DNA from: Nocardia mikamii NBRC 108933 | GTDB lineage: Bacteria; Actinomycetota; Actinomycetes; Mycobacteriales; Mycobacteriaceae | NCBI RefSeq assembly: GCF_001613505.1 | Contig: NZ_BDCM01000006.1 | Coordinates: 248,001 to 312,000, forward strand | Direction: 5' to 3' | DNA length: 64,000 nucleotides | Shown here: piece after piece, positions 18,526 through 27,190 of the stretch | How positions within the stretch are numbered: the first letter of the stretch is position 1 | Layout: each line of letters begins with the position of its first letter | Position numbers and translations under genes: made by a program | Notes under the pieces: model-generated | Told to the model about the DNA's origin: nothing | What the model saw: only the letters and a program-made list of their open reading frames with translations | Database searches by the model: none

Positions 18526-20382
18526 CTATCCGACGCGGATCGTCCGGGACGGATAACCGCTCGCCCCGTCCGGGATGACGTCGGCGACCTCCGCGGTCTG
18601 CACCGTGCCGGTGCCGTCGGTGGCACGGGCGCGGACGGTATGCGTGCCCGCCGAGGCGTCCCAGTCGTAGCTCCATTGCCGCCACGTGTCGACGGACGGT
18701 TCGGCGGCCAGGCGGGCGGGTTGCCACGGGCCGTTGTCGATCTGGACCTCGACGGCGTCGATGCCGCGGTGTTGCGCCCAGGCCACACCGGCGATCGTCA
18801 CCTTCCCGGCCCGGACGGCGCCGCGCGGGGTGTCGATGCGGGTGCCGGTTTTGATCGGACCGCGTTCGGACCAGCCGCGCCGCGTCCAATAGGCCTGGGC
18901 GCGATCGAATCTCGTGATCTCGAGTCCGGTGACCCACTTGGTGGCCGAGACGTAACCGTAGAGGCCGGGCACGACCAGCCGGGCCGGATATCCGTGTTCG
19001 ACGGGCAGCGGCTCACCGTTCATGCCGACCGCCAGCAGCGCGTCGCGCCCATCGGTGAGCGCGGCGAGCGGGCTTCCGGCGGTGAAGCCGTCGGCACTGC
19101 GGGACAGGACCATATCGGCGTCGGGATGCGGACCGGCCTCGGCGATCAACTCGTCGAGCCGATAGCCCAGCCAGCTCGCGTTGCCGATCAGATCGCCGCC
19201 GACCGGATTCGATACGCAGGTCAAGGTCACCAAGCGCTCCACCGACGGCCTGCGTGCCAGATCCGCGTAGTCGAGCCGGATTTCGCGGTCCACCATGCCG
19301 TGGATACGCAGCGACCAGGTTTCCTTGCTGACCTGCGGAACGGTCAGCGCGGTATCGATCCGGTAGAAGTCGGAATTCGAGGTGAGATACGACGCCAGTC
19401 CCGGTACTCGCAGGTCCGCGGCCGGATCCACCGGGGGCACAGGCACATTCGGCGGCGGCAACCGCACCGCCGCGCGTTCCCCCGCCACACTGCGCGCGCT
19501 CGCCCCGAGTACGCGCCCGGCGATTCCGGCGGCCACCGCCAGTACGCCCACCCCGACGATCCCCCGCATCACGCGCCGCCGATCGACCTGCGCCACATCG
19601 GGTTTCACCGCGCGCGGCCAGGCGGCTCCGCGCGCACTCAGGCGGGCGTCGTCTCCCTCGAAGGGCGCCGGAAGCTTGCGCTCACCGCCCGCCGGGTCTT
19701 GCGCACCCGTTTCCGCACCGGCCCCGGCACCCCTGCCCGCACCAGCACCGCCACCCGAGCCGGCCCCGGCTGCTCCACGCTCGATCCGAATTTCCGCCGC
19801 GTGGTCCGGGTCCTCTTGCGCCGCAGAGGCTTTCGCCGGATCGGGCGCCGCGGGTCCTCCGCCGGCTCCACCCCGCGCCATCGCCGGCGCACCGGCCGCC
19901 TCGTGTCGCCGAATCAACCACCGCAGCGACACGATTGCCAGCGCCACCCCCACGACCGACGGCAACGCCCAGGTCCAGTTGGCGGCCGGGCGTTCGAGCG
20001 CAGCCCACGCCGCCCCGATCCCGAACAGTCCGAGTACCGCCGACCCGATCGGCCGCGCGGTTCGCTCGAGCACCCCGGCGAGCGCCGCGACGATCAGCGC
20101 CACCACGCCCATCAGCAGGTACAGCATCATCTTGTCGTCGGTACCGAAGGTGTCGATCGCCCATTCCCGCACCCCGTCGGGCGTGTGGTCGACCACCATC
20201 GCCCCGATCGCCGCCAGGGGCGCGCTCCCCGCTCCCACCGGCACCGACACCAACTCGGCCACGCCCAGTGCCAGCCCCGCGGACACGATTCCGCAGGCCG
20301 CGCGCAGTCCCGTTCCGGCCATATCCGCGAGCGTACTGCGGATTCCCCCCGGTGAACCCGCCCGAACGAACGCATCGACCAC
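18526..20382 (-). CDS. Membrane-anchored molybdopterin oxidoreductase (sulfite-oxidase family)
   Basis: 618 residues. Four or so N-terminal hydrophobic helices (about residues 30-165) are followed by a Gly/Ala-rich linker with acidic and basic patches, one more helix (RGIVGVGVLAVAAGIAGRVL), then the sulfite-oxidase-type molybdopterin domain and a C-terminal Ig-like dimerisation domain (WSYDWDASAGTHTVRARATD). The molybdenum-ligating Cys lies in VTLTCVSNPVGGDLIGNASW, about residue 389. The family oxidises sulfite or reduces small oxides; this membrane-tethered form is common in actinobacteria and its substrate is not established. The catalytic domain should face outside. An ATG at 20382 is used; the next in-frame ATG, at 20322 (before AGTGLRAACG), is also possible. 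Confidence 0.88.
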   Translation of the reverse strand: MVDAFVRAGSPGGIRSTLADMAGTGLRAACGIVSAGLALGVAELVSVPVGAGSAPLAAIGAMVVDHTPDGVREWAIDTFGTDDKMMLYLLMGVVALIVAALAGVLERTARPIGSAVLGLFGIGAAWAALERPAANWTWALPSVVGVALAIVSLRWLIRRHEAAGAPAMARGGAGGGPAAPDPAKASAAQEDPDHAAEIRIERGAAGAGSGGGAGAGRGAGAGAETGAQDPAGGERKLPAPFEGDDARLSARGAAWPRAVKPDVAQVDRRRVMRGIVGVGVLAVAAGIAGRVLGASARSVAGERAAVRLPPPNVPVPPVDPAADLRVPGLASYLTSNSDFYRIDTALTVPQVSKETWSLRIHGMVDREIRLDYADLARRPSVERLVTLTCVSNPVGGDLIGNASWLGYRLDELIAEAGPHPDADMVLSRSADGFTAGSPLAALTDGRDALLAVGMNGEPLPVEHGYPARLVVPGLYGYVSATKWVTGLEITRFDRAQAYWTRRGWSERGPIKTGTRIDTPRGAVRAGKVTIAGVAWAQHRGIDAVEVQIDNGPWQPARLAAEPSVDTWRQWSYDWDASAGTHTVRARATDGTGTVQTAEVADVIPDGASGYPSRTIRVG

Positions 20383-20554
20383 AGCGTCACAGTTTCGTCA
20401 GAACTTGAAGCCGGACGTGATCCGGCCGATGTCGGCGGTTCCACGGCAAGCACCCAGCCCCTTCTCAGGAATCGCGCGCTTAATTGAGAGAGGATCCGAA
20501 TGCGTCGGGGCCCGGGTCCGAGCCGACACACGGGATGTGACCGAACAGGACGTG

Positions 20555-21802
20555 ATGAGCGTGTATCCGAACGAGGGCAATCGGCCGCACCAGCCCGGAC
20601 CGTACGAACCACGGTCGGAGGCGTACGGCCCGCACGGGTATCCGGGTCAGCCGCCCTACCCGGGGCAGTACCCCGACCCGCAGCAGTATCCGCCGCGAGG
20701 ACGCGCGCCACGGCACGGCCTGACCTTCGGAATGCTGGCGGCCCTGGTCGCGGTGGTGGCGCTCGCGATCGCCCTGGTCGGATCCCGCATCGATGCGCAC
20801 GGCCCCAGCCAGGCGGCCCCCTTCGGCCACGGCCAGGGTTCGGTGGTGCAGCCGGTCGATTCGCAACCGCAGTCCACGGCCCTGGAGCAGGCGGCGAACG
20901 CGGTGGTGCCGGGCATCGTCGTGATCAATACCGAACTCGGCATACAGAACGGGGCGGGCGCCGGAACCGGCATCGTGCTCGGCTCCGACGGCACGATCCT
21001 CACCAACAACCACGTCGTGGAAGGCGCGACCGACATCTCGGTCACCGATCTCGGCAACGGCCGCACCTACAGCGGCGGCGTGGCCGGATTCGACCGGCAG
21101 GACGATCTGGCGGTGGTGAAGTTGCAGGGTGCCTCCGGGTTGCAGACGGCGCCGCTCGGCGATTCGGAGCAGGTGAAGGTCGGCGATGCCATCGTCGGTG
21201 TCGGCAACGCGGGCGGCACCGGCTCCCCGGCCGCCGCCGCCGGACGCGTCACCGCACTGGACCGTTCCATCACCGCCAGTGACGAATCGGCCGGCGCCGC
21301 CGAGCAGTTGACCGGCCTCATCCAGGTGGCCGCGAACATCCAGCCGGGTGATTCGGGTGGCCCGTTGATCAACACCTCCGGCCAGGTGGTCGGCGTGAAC
21401 ACCGCCGCGTCCCAGGGTTTCCAGCTCGGCGCGAGCGGTGGTCAGGGCTTCGCGATTCCGATCGACAAGGCGAAGACGATCGCCGCGCAGATCCAGGCGG
21501 GTAAGAGTTCGGACCGCGTGCACATCGGCGATTCCGCGTTCCTCGGTATCACGATGAGCGATGCCAACGGGTCCGGCGCACTGGTCCGCAATATCGTGAG
21601 CGGCGGTCCGGCACAGGCCGCGGGGTTGGCCCCGGGCGATATGATCACCGGCCTGGACGGTCACAGCATCGATTCGGCGACCACGATGACCAATTCGATG
21701 GATCAGCATCACCCGGGCGATACGGTCACCCTCACCTGGGTCGACCGTTCCGGACAGAGCGAATCCGGTCGAGCGTCGCTCGCCCGGGGCCCGGTGGGCT
21801 GA
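20555..21802 (+). CDS. HtrA-like serine protease with PDZ domain
   Basis: About 415 residues. A Pro/Tyr/Gly-rich cytoplasmic segment (about 1-50) leads into one transmembrane helix (GMLAALVAVVALAIALVG), then a trypsin-like domain with His in ILTNNHVVEG, Asp in DRQDDLAVVKL and Ser in QPGDSGGPLIN, and a C-terminal PDZ domain (GSGALVRNIVSGGPAQAAGL to GHSIDS). This is the membrane HtrA/PepD pattern of mycobacteria, linked to envelope stress. The open frame runs far upstream antisense to the oxidoreductase gene; ATG 20555 has AGGA 4 bases before it, and GTG 20552 is an alternative. Confidence 0.9.
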   Translation: MSVYPNEGNRPHQPGPYEPRSEAYGPHGYPGQPPYPGQYPDPQQYPPRGRAPRHGLTFGMLAALVAVVALAIALVGSRIDAHGPSQAAPFGHGQGSVVQPVDSQPQSTALEQAANAVVPGIVVINTELGIQNGAGAGTGIVLGSDGTILTNNHVVEGATDISVTDLGNGRTYSGGVAGFDRQDDLAVVKLQGASGLQTAPLGDSEQVKVGDAIVGVGNAGGTGSPAAAAGRVTALDRSITASDESAGAAEQLTGLIQVAANIQPGDSGGPLINTSGQVVGVNTAASQGFQLGASGGQGFAIPIDKAKTIAAQIQAGKSSDRVHIGDSAFLGITMSDANGSGALVRNIVSGGPAQAAGLAPGDMITGLDGHSIDSATTMTNSMDQHHPGDTVTLTWVDRSGQSESGRASLARGPVG

Positions 21803-21823
21803 CCCGACGCCGACGACATCCGG

Positions 21824-21856
21824 CCCCGCCGACATCGCAGCGAGGATGCGGCGGGG
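21824..21856 (+). terminator. Hairpin terminator after HtrA-like gene
   Basis: CCCCGCCG/CGGCGGGG with an inner CATC/GATG extension and one bulged A. It lies 21 bases after the protease stop and 24 bases before the convergent HxlR stop. Confidence 0.7.
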
Positions 21857-21880
21857 TTCGCGTATCGGCCGACAGCCCTC

Positions 21881-22381
21881 TCAGTCCGCGGCCGGCGAAG
21901 GTCGCTTCCGCCCCGAGGAGTGCAGTCGGATTTCGATCTCCTCGGCCTTCTTGTCCGGTATGGGCTCGGGCGTGACCCGCACCCCCACCACCGCTCCGGA
22001 TTCCCGGTCGACGAACGACAGCGGCGGCTTCCCGCCCTGCAGATATTTGTCGCCCCACTGCATCAGCGACAGGAATACCGGCAGCAGGTCCTCGCCGGCC
22101 GCGGTCAGGCGGTATTCCGCGCGTTCGCGCCGGCCGGGTTCCCGATACGGCACCCGTTCCACGATGCCCGCCGATTCGAGCTGTTTGAGCGCTCGCGACA
22201 CCGCCGGCGCCGAGGTGCCGATCCGTGTCGTGAAGTCCTCGAATCGTGTTGTGCCGTAGAAGCATTCGCGGACGACGAGGAATACCGTCCGGGTGCTGAG
22301 CAACTCGAGCACCCGCCCGGCCGAACATCGGTCACCGATCGACCAGGCGTCCCGGTCGCTCAGCCGGGGCTCGAACATCAT
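21881..22381 (-). CDS. HxlR-family transcriptional regulator
   Basis: About 166 residues. The single winged helix (GRVLELLSTRTVFLVVRECF, then TTRIGTSAPAVSRALKQLESAGIVER, then the wing RAEYRLTAAGEDL) is typical of HxlR/MarR-like regulators. ATG 22381 is chosen because GGGA lies 8 bases upstream; the in-frame GTG at 22387 lacks spacing. The C-terminal tail beyond the wing is longer than in many HxlR proteins. HxlR regulators often sense electrophiles, quinones or aldehydes and act on a divergent oxidoreductase, which is the layout here. Two matching palindromes occupy the intergenic region. Confidence 0.88.
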   Translation of the reverse strand: MMFEPRLSDRDAWSIGDRCSAGRVLELLSTRTVFLVVRECFYGTTRFEDFTTRIGTSAPAVSRALKQLESAGIVERVPYREPGRRERAEYRLTAAGEDLLPVFLSLMQWGDKYLQGGKPPLSFVDRESGAVVGVRVTPEPIPDKKAEEIEIRLHSSGRKRPSPAAD

Positions 22382-22401
22382 CGACACGATCCCATGTTAC
22401 C

Positions 22402-22415
22402 TAACGCTTGCGTTA
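22402..22415. promoter_or_regulatory. HxlR operator candidate 1
   Basis: TAACGC-TT-GCGTTA: perfect 6-bp arms followed by CCCAG. The centre is 40 bases from the second copy, so both lie on the same face of the helix. It sits near the start of the regulator gene, which suggests autoregulation. Confidence 0.65.
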
Positions 22416-22441
22416 CCCAGCCAGCTGTGCTGTCATCTAAC

Positions 22442-22455
22442 TAACGAGATCGTTA
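22442..22455. promoter_or_regulatory. HxlR operator candidate 2
   Basis: TAACGA-GA-TCGTTA: perfect 6-bp arms, again preceded by CTAACG-type sequence and followed by CCCAG exactly as in copy 1. It lies 46 bases before the SDR start and would cover its promoter. Confidence 0.65.
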
Positions 22456-22500
22456 CCCAGAGGGCGGGCTGTCGCCCCGGACGATCCGAAAGGACGAGAG

Positions 22501-23202
22501 ATGGCCGGAATCGAAGGCGCGGTCGCATTGGTGACCGGTGGGCAACGAGGGCTCGGCAAGGCCTTCACCGACGAGCTGCTCAGGCGCGGCGCGGCCAAGG
22601 TCTACACCACCGCCCGCGCCCCGAAGGCCGCCGGCGACGCACGCATCGAGCCCCTCGCCCTGGACGTCACCGACGCCGATTCGGTTGCCGCCGCGGCACG
22701 TCGGGCCCGCGACGTCGAGATCGTCGTCAACAATGCCGGCGTTCTCCTCCCGGCGCCGCTGCTCACCGCCGATATGGCCGATATCGTCACCACGTTCGAC
22801 ACCAACGTCTTCGGCCCGCTGCGGGTGGCCCAGGCGTTCGCGCCGATTCTGGCGGACAACGGCGGCGGCGTGCTGATCGACATCCATTCGGTGCTGTCGT
22901 GGGCCGCGGGTGCGGCGGCCTACGGTGCCTCCAAGGCGGCACTCTGGTCGCTGACCAATTCGCTGCGGCTGGAGCTGGCCGCACAGCGCACGCAGGTGGT
23001 GGGCGTCCATCTGGGATTCGCGGATACCGAGATGGTGCGGCGTTTGCCGGGCGACAAGATCGCGCCGAACGTGGTGGCCGAGGCCGTCTTCGACGGCGTG
23101 CTACGCGGCGATTCCGAAGTGCTGGTCGACGACGTCACACGCGGCGTGAAGGCGGCGCTGTCCGGCCCCGTCGAAGGGCTCGCGCTGACCCTTCCCCGCT
23201 GA
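22501..23202 (+). CDS. Short-chain dehydrogenase/reductase
   Basis: 233 residues, ATG with AAAGGA 6 bases upstream. Rossmann motif TGGQRGLGKA, the structural NNAG (VVNNAGVLLP) and the catalytic YxxxK (YGASKAAL) are present, with a Ser upstream (IHSVLSW). It is a classical SDR that reduces or oxidises a carbonyl/alcohol with NAD(P)H. It is the first gene after the twin HxlR palindromes and is followed by a tautomerase gene 38 bases on. An inducible carbonyl or quinone detoxification role fits this context but is inferred. Confidence 0.9.
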   Translation: MAGIEGAVALVTGGQRGLGKAFTDELLRRGAAKVYTTARAPKAAGDARIEPLALDVTDADSVAAAARRARDVEIVVNNAGVLLPAPLLTADMADIVTTFDTNVFGPLRVAQAFAPILADNGGGVLIDIHSVLSWAAGAAAYGASKAALWSLTNSLRLELAAQRTQVVGVHLGFADTEMVRRLPGDKIAPNVVAEAVFDGVLRGDSEVLVDDVTRGVKAALSGPVEGLALTLPR

Positions 23203-23240
23203 ATCCGTTCTCGCACATCATCTTTCGAAGGGAATCACCG

Positions 23241-23666
23241 ATGCCACTGTGGCATGTCAACCACCCCGCCGGCACCTATTCCGACGCCGACAAACAGAAT
23301 TTCGCCCGGGATATCACCGCACTGTACGCCTCCTTCGGCTTGCCGGAGTTCTACGTCGTCGTCCTGTTCCGGGAGATCGAGGAGACGTCCTTCTTCGTCG
23401 GCGGGAAACCGTCGAACAACACCGTGCGAATCGTCGTGGAACATCTCGCCCGCCATCTGGACGACCCGCAGATGCGCAAGCGGTCGACGCAGCGGCTCAA
23501 CTCGATCATGGAGCCCTACACCGGCGCGCGTGGATTGCACTGGGAATTCCACACCTACGAATCCCCGCGTGATCTGTGGATGATCGACGGACTGTTCCCA
23601 CCGGACGCCGGCAGCGAGGCCGAGAAGGCGTGGGCGCGCGCCAACGAACCCCTTCCCTACAGCTAG
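23241..23666 (+). CDS. Tautomerase-superfamily protein (cis-CaaD/Tautomerase_3-like)
   Basis: 141 residues, ATG with AAGGGA upstream. After removal of Met the N-terminus is Pro-Leu-Trp-His, so the catalytic Pro1 of the tautomerase superfamily is in place. FYVVVLFREIEETSFFVGG and VRIVVEHLARHL match the long fused-beta-alpha-beta members related to cis-3-chloroacrylate dehalogenase. The reaction is probably a tautomerisation or hydration of a small enol or halo-acid. It follows the SDR in one unit under the HxlR operators; the pair may process one aldehyde or keto compound. Confidence 0.82.
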   Translation: MPLWHVNHPAGTYSDADKQNFARDITALYASFGLPEFYVVVLFREIEETSFFVGGKPSNNTVRIVVEHLARHLDDPQMRKRSTQRLNSIMEPYTGARGLHWEFHTYESPRDLWMIDGLFPPDAGSEAEKAWARANEPLPYS

Positions 23667-23730
23667 CTCCCCACAACCGACGCCGCCCCGCCGCGGACGA
23701 TGCGGAGAGGACACGGCGTGCGGTCGAAAT

Positions 23731-24156
23731 CTATTCGCCGCCGTACAGATTGATCATCCACGGCACGGAGTATTTGTCGGTGACCATGCCGAACTGCTGT
23801 GCCCACTCGGTCTTGCCCAGCGGCATGGTGACCTGTCCGCCCGCGGACAGTCCGGTGAAGATCCGTCCCGCCTCGGCCTCATCGTCCACATCCAGGCAGA
23901 CGCTGAACGGGACGTTGTCGCGGTTGAGTTGCTGCTCGGGCGGACAGTCCGAGCCCATCAGCAGCTGATCCTCGCGCCACGTCAACGCGGCGTTGGCGAT
24001 GCGCTTGCCCACCTCCTCGGGCAGGCTCCCGCCACCGCCGTCACCCATATCGCGATAGCGGACCATCTGCAGTTCTCCGCCCAGAACCGACTGATAGAAG
24101 GTGAATGCCTCCTCGGCCTCACCGTCGAACATCAGATATGCGGTAGCCGACTTCAC
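23731..24156 (-). CDS. PhnB-like VOC protein
   Basis: 141 residues from GTG 24156, which has GGAGGAGG 5 bases upstream; the open frame extends 45 bases further without better support. The sequence (VKSATAYLMFDGEAEEAFTFYQSVLGGE, MGSDCPPEQQ, VCLDVDDEAEAGRIFTGLSAGG, WMINLYGGE at the end) is typical of the PhnB/3-demethylubiquinone-methyltransferase-like VOC group. The substrate is unknown for most members. It converges on the tautomerase gene and appears to stand alone. Confidence 0.87.
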   Translation of the reverse strand: MKSATAYLMFDGEAEEAFTFYQSVLGGELQMVRYRDMGDGGGGSLPEEVGKRIANAALTWREDQLLMGSDCPPEQQLNRDNVPFSVCLDVDDEAEAGRIFTGLSAGGQVTMPLGKTEWAQQFGMVTDKYSVPWMINLYGGE

Positions 24157-24277
24157 GATTGCCTCCTCCGGAATGGATACGGGCCTGCGGCCGGCGGCCA
24201 CTGCCCCAACAGATGAGACGGCGACAGCCGGGAAAATTCATCGCGGTCGATCGCGCATATCGTCGCACGTCACGAAC

Positions 24278-24313
24278 GCGAACGGCCCGCCTTCGAGAAG
24301 ACGGGCCGTTCGC
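24278..24313 (-). terminator. Hairpin terminator after acyl-CoA ligase
   Basis: Perfect 12-bp stem, GCGAACGGCCCG/CGGGCCGTTCGC, with a 12-base loop, 13 bases past the ligase stop. No T-tract is visible on the minus strand. Confidence 0.75.
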
Positions 24314-24326
24314 CGGACGAGCGGGC

Positions 24327-26117
24327 TCAGCCGTAGATCGCCTCGACCTCGTTCGCGTAGTTCTTCATCACCACATTGCGCTTGAGCGACATCTTCGGCG
24401 TCAGCTCACCGCTCTCCTCGGTCCAGTCGACCGGCAGGATCCGGGTCTTCTTGATCGCCTCGGCGTGGGAGACCAGCTTGTTGGTGTCCTTGACCGCCTT
24501 GTCGATCTCGGCGGTCAGTTCGGGCAGCTCGATCAGCTTCTCGATCGGGGTGTCCTCGGGCACGTTGTTGCGGGTCTTCCAGCCCGGCAGCGCCTCCGGG
24601 TCGAGGGTGATCAGCGCGCCGACGAACGGCTTGCCGTCACCGACCACCATCACCTGGCTGATCAGCGGATGCGAGCGCAGGGAGTCCTCGAGCATCGCCG
24701 GGGAGACGTTCTTGCCGCCGGCGGTGACGATGATTTCCTTCTTGCGGCCGGTGATCGTGATGAAGCCCTGCTCGTCGATGGCGCCGAGATCGCCGGTCTT
24801 GAACCAGCCGTCGTCGAAGGCGTCCTCGGTGGCGGTCGGGTTGTTCCAGTAGCCGGCGAACACGACCGGGCCGCGCAGCAGCAACTCGCCGTCCTCGGCC
24901 ACCTTCGCGGCGTGACCGCCGAGCGGGCGGCCCACCGAGCCGACCTTCAGATGTTCGGGGGTGTTCACCGAAACAGCGGCGGTGCTCTCGGTCAGGCCGT
25001 AGCCCTCGTAGATCGTGACGCCGACGCCGCGGAAGAAGTGGCCCAGCCGCGCGCCCAGCGGCCCGCCGCCGGAGACCGCGGACTTGCACTGCCCGCCCAT
25101 GGCCTCGCGCAGCTTGCCGTAGACCAGCTTGTCGAACACGGTGTGCTTGACCTTGAGCACCAGGCCCGGGCCACCGTTGTCGAGCGCCTGGCTGTACTCC
25201 ACCGCGGTGTCGGCGGCCAGATCGAAGATCTTGCCCTTGCCGCCGTCGTGCGCCTTCTGCTTCGCGCCGTTGAACACCTTCTCGAATACCCGTGGCACCG
25301 AGAGGATGAAGTCCGGCTTGTACTCGCCGAACTGCTCGACCAGCGTCGACCAGTCGGCCGTGTGCGCGACGGTGACTCCGGCGTCGAAGGCCGCCAGCGC
25401 GACCGCGCGAGCGAAGACGTGAGCCAGCGGCAGGAACAGCAGCGAGCGATGGCCCGGCTTGAGGAACTGCGGCATCGCGGCACGGTCGGCGGCCGATTCG
25501 GCGTAGAGGTTGGCATGCGAGAGCATGACGCCCTTGGGCCGGCCGGTGGTGCCGGAGGTGTAGATCAGCGAGGCCGGCGACGCCGCCTTGACCTGCTTGC
25601 GCCGCTCGTGCACGGCCTCGTCGCCGAGATCCTCGCCCCGGGCGACCAGGGTGTCGATCGCGCCGTCGTCGATCACCAGCGGCTCGCCCAGTTCGGGCAG
25701 GCCGTCCTCGATCTCGGCGATGGTGGCCCGGTGCCGGGCGTTCTCGACCACGATCAGCTTGGTGGCCGAATCCGACAGGATCCAGCGCGCCTGCTCGGCC
25801 GAGGAGCTGTCGAAGATCGCGACGGTGCAGCCGCCGGCCGCCCAGATGGCGAAGTCCAGCACGACCCACTCGTACCGGGTGGAGGCCAGGATGGCGACCC
25901 GGTCGCCGAGTTCGATGCCGGAGGCGATCAGTCCCTTGGCCACCGCGGTGACGTGTTTCGCGAACTCCGCGGCGGTGACATCTGTCCAACCGCCCTTGCC
26001 GTCCGGCCTGTTGAACACCACCAGGCCGGGCGTGCGCTCGGCGTGCCGGAAGGCGCCATCGGACATATTGGCGTCTTCGGGGATGGTGTAGGTAGCCGGG
26101 ACTTCGAACTCTCGCAT
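24327..26117 (-). CDS. Long-chain acyl-CoA ligase (FadD15-like)
   Basis: 596 residues, complete ANL enzyme. Motifs: LIYTSGTTGRPKG (P-loop), YGLTEST (A5), the TGD of WFKTGDLG (A7), and the C-terminal ITGRKKEIIVTAGGKNVSP. The N-terminus MREFEVPATYTIPEDAN closely resembles M. tuberculosis FadD15 (Rv2187). It activates long-chain fatty acids to acyl-CoA. It is the last of four same-strand genes (monooxygenase, SDR, esterase, ligase), although a 124-base gap separates it from the esterase, so it may also have its own promoter. Confidence 0.93.
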   Translation of the reverse strand: MREFEVPATYTIPEDANMSDGAFRHAERTPGLVVFNRPDGKGGWTDVTAAEFAKHVTAVAKGLIASGIELGDRVAILASTRYEWVVLDFAIWAAGGCTVAIFDSSSAEQARWILSDSATKLIVVENARHRATIAEIEDGLPELGEPLVIDDGAIDTLVARGEDLGDEAVHERRKQVKAASPASLIYTSGTTGRPKGVMLSHANLYAESAADRAAMPQFLKPGHRSLLFLPLAHVFARAVALAAFDAGVTVAHTADWSTLVEQFGEYKPDFILSVPRVFEKVFNGAKQKAHDGGKGKIFDLAADTAVEYSQALDNGGPGLVLKVKHTVFDKLVYGKLREAMGGQCKSAVSGGGPLGARLGHFFRGVGVTIYEGYGLTESTAAVSVNTPEHLKVGSVGRPLGGHAAKVAEDGELLLRGPVVFAGYWNNPTATEDAFDDGWFKTGDLGAIDEQGFITITGRKKEIIVTAGGKNVSPAMLEDSLRSHPLISQVMVVGDGKPFVGALITLDPEALPGWKTRNNVPEDTPIEKLIELPELTAEIDKAVKDTNKLVSHAEAIKKTRILPVDWTEESGELTPKMSLKRNVVMKNYANEVEAIYG

Positions 26118-26241
26118 CGGTGCCCTTCCACGTGGTCTACTCGCCAGTAATTTACGCCAGCCGCAACGGCAGGCTCCGCCCGGCCGCCCGGTCGAGAAAT
26201 TTCGACATGGGTGCGGCCGGACGGAACCTGTCCTACGGCTT

Positions 26242-27168
26242 CTATCCTATGGATCCGGTTTGCGCTGGTTGCAGCGATTGACCGAGGAATCCCGCCAGTT
26301 CGCGCGCGGCGAGCGCGGCCGGCGCCACCAGCGACGCCTGCAGCTGCGAGACGTGCCAGAGCCCGCGCGTCACCGAGAACTGAACCGGCACCTCGGCGGC
26401 CCGCAACGCGGCCGCCAGGCGCACGCACTGCGAATGCAGCAGTTCGCCCTCGTCGACCTGGACGTAGGTCGCGGGCAGACCGCCCAGCGCTCCGAGCAGC
26501 GGCGCGTATCCGGGATCCAGCGGATCGCCGTCACCCAGATAGGCGGCGGCGCACAACCGCGACCACGCCTTGTTGACCACCAGGTCGCGCTCGCGGGCCG
26601 GCAGTTCGTTCGGGTCGGCCCACGGGGCGATCAAACCCAGTGCGGCGGGCCGCATTCCGTGCCGGTCACGCAGGCGCAACGCCAGCGCGAGCGACAGTCC
26701 GCCGCCGGCGGAGTCCCCCGCGACCGCGATCTGCTGCGGCGCGAGTCCGGTGGACACCAGCTCCAGGAATGCCGCCTCGGCATCGTCGAGCGCGGCCGGA
26801 TACGGATGTTCCGGCGCCAGCCGGTAGTCCGGAACGTAGACGGGACAACCGATTTCGCGCGACAGATGCGCCGCCAGCGACCGATGGGTGGCCGGCGAGC
26901 CGATGGTGTATCCACCACCGTGCAGGTACAGCACCACGCCCGGGCCGTCGGCCGGTCCGGCGGTCACCCGCTCGGCGGGACGGCCACCGAGCCGCATCCG
27001 ATGCACCCGGGTGCCGGCGGGCAGCGTCTGCAGCACCGAACCGGCGTCGAGCAGATAGCGCTGGACCTCCCACGGCAGCCGGCTGTGCATGGCGAACCGG
27101 AACATCGGCCCGAGGACGGCCCGCGCGACGGGCAGCGGCAAGGACAAGGGTTTCGAAAGACCAGGCAT
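26242..27168 (-). CDS. Alpha/beta-hydrolase esterase (HSL/LipR-like)
   Basis: About 308 residues. The hormone-sensitive-lipase family oxyanion motif HGGGY, nucleophile elbow GDSAGGG, the Asp in YVQVDEGELL and the His in RGLWHVSQL give a full catalytic triad. Length and motifs match M. tuberculosis LipR-type esterases. ATG 27168 and GTG 27171 are both possible; GGGAA lies upstream. It starts about 23 bases after the SDR stop, so it belongs to the monooxygenase-SDR unit. A role in ester hydrolysis or acyl modification of envelope lipids is inferred from the resemblance to the mymA operon. Confidence 0.9.
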   Translation of the reverse strand: MPGLSKPLSLPLPVARAVLGPMFRFAMHSRLPWEVQRYLLDAGSVLQTLPAGTRVHRMRLGGRPAERVTAGPADGPGVVLYLHGGGYTIGSPATHRSLAAHLSREIGCPVYVPDYRLAPEHPYPAALDDAEAAFLELVSTGLAPQQIAVAGDSAGGGLSLALALRLRDRHGMRPAALGLIAPWADPNELPARERDLVVNKAWSRLCAAAYLGDGDPLDPGYAPLLGALGGLPATYVQVDEGELLHSQCVRLAAALRAAEVPVQFSVTRGLWHVSQLQASLVAPAALAARELAGFLGQSLQPAQTGSIG

Positions 27169-27190
27169 CACAGTCTGTTCCCGCGGCGAA

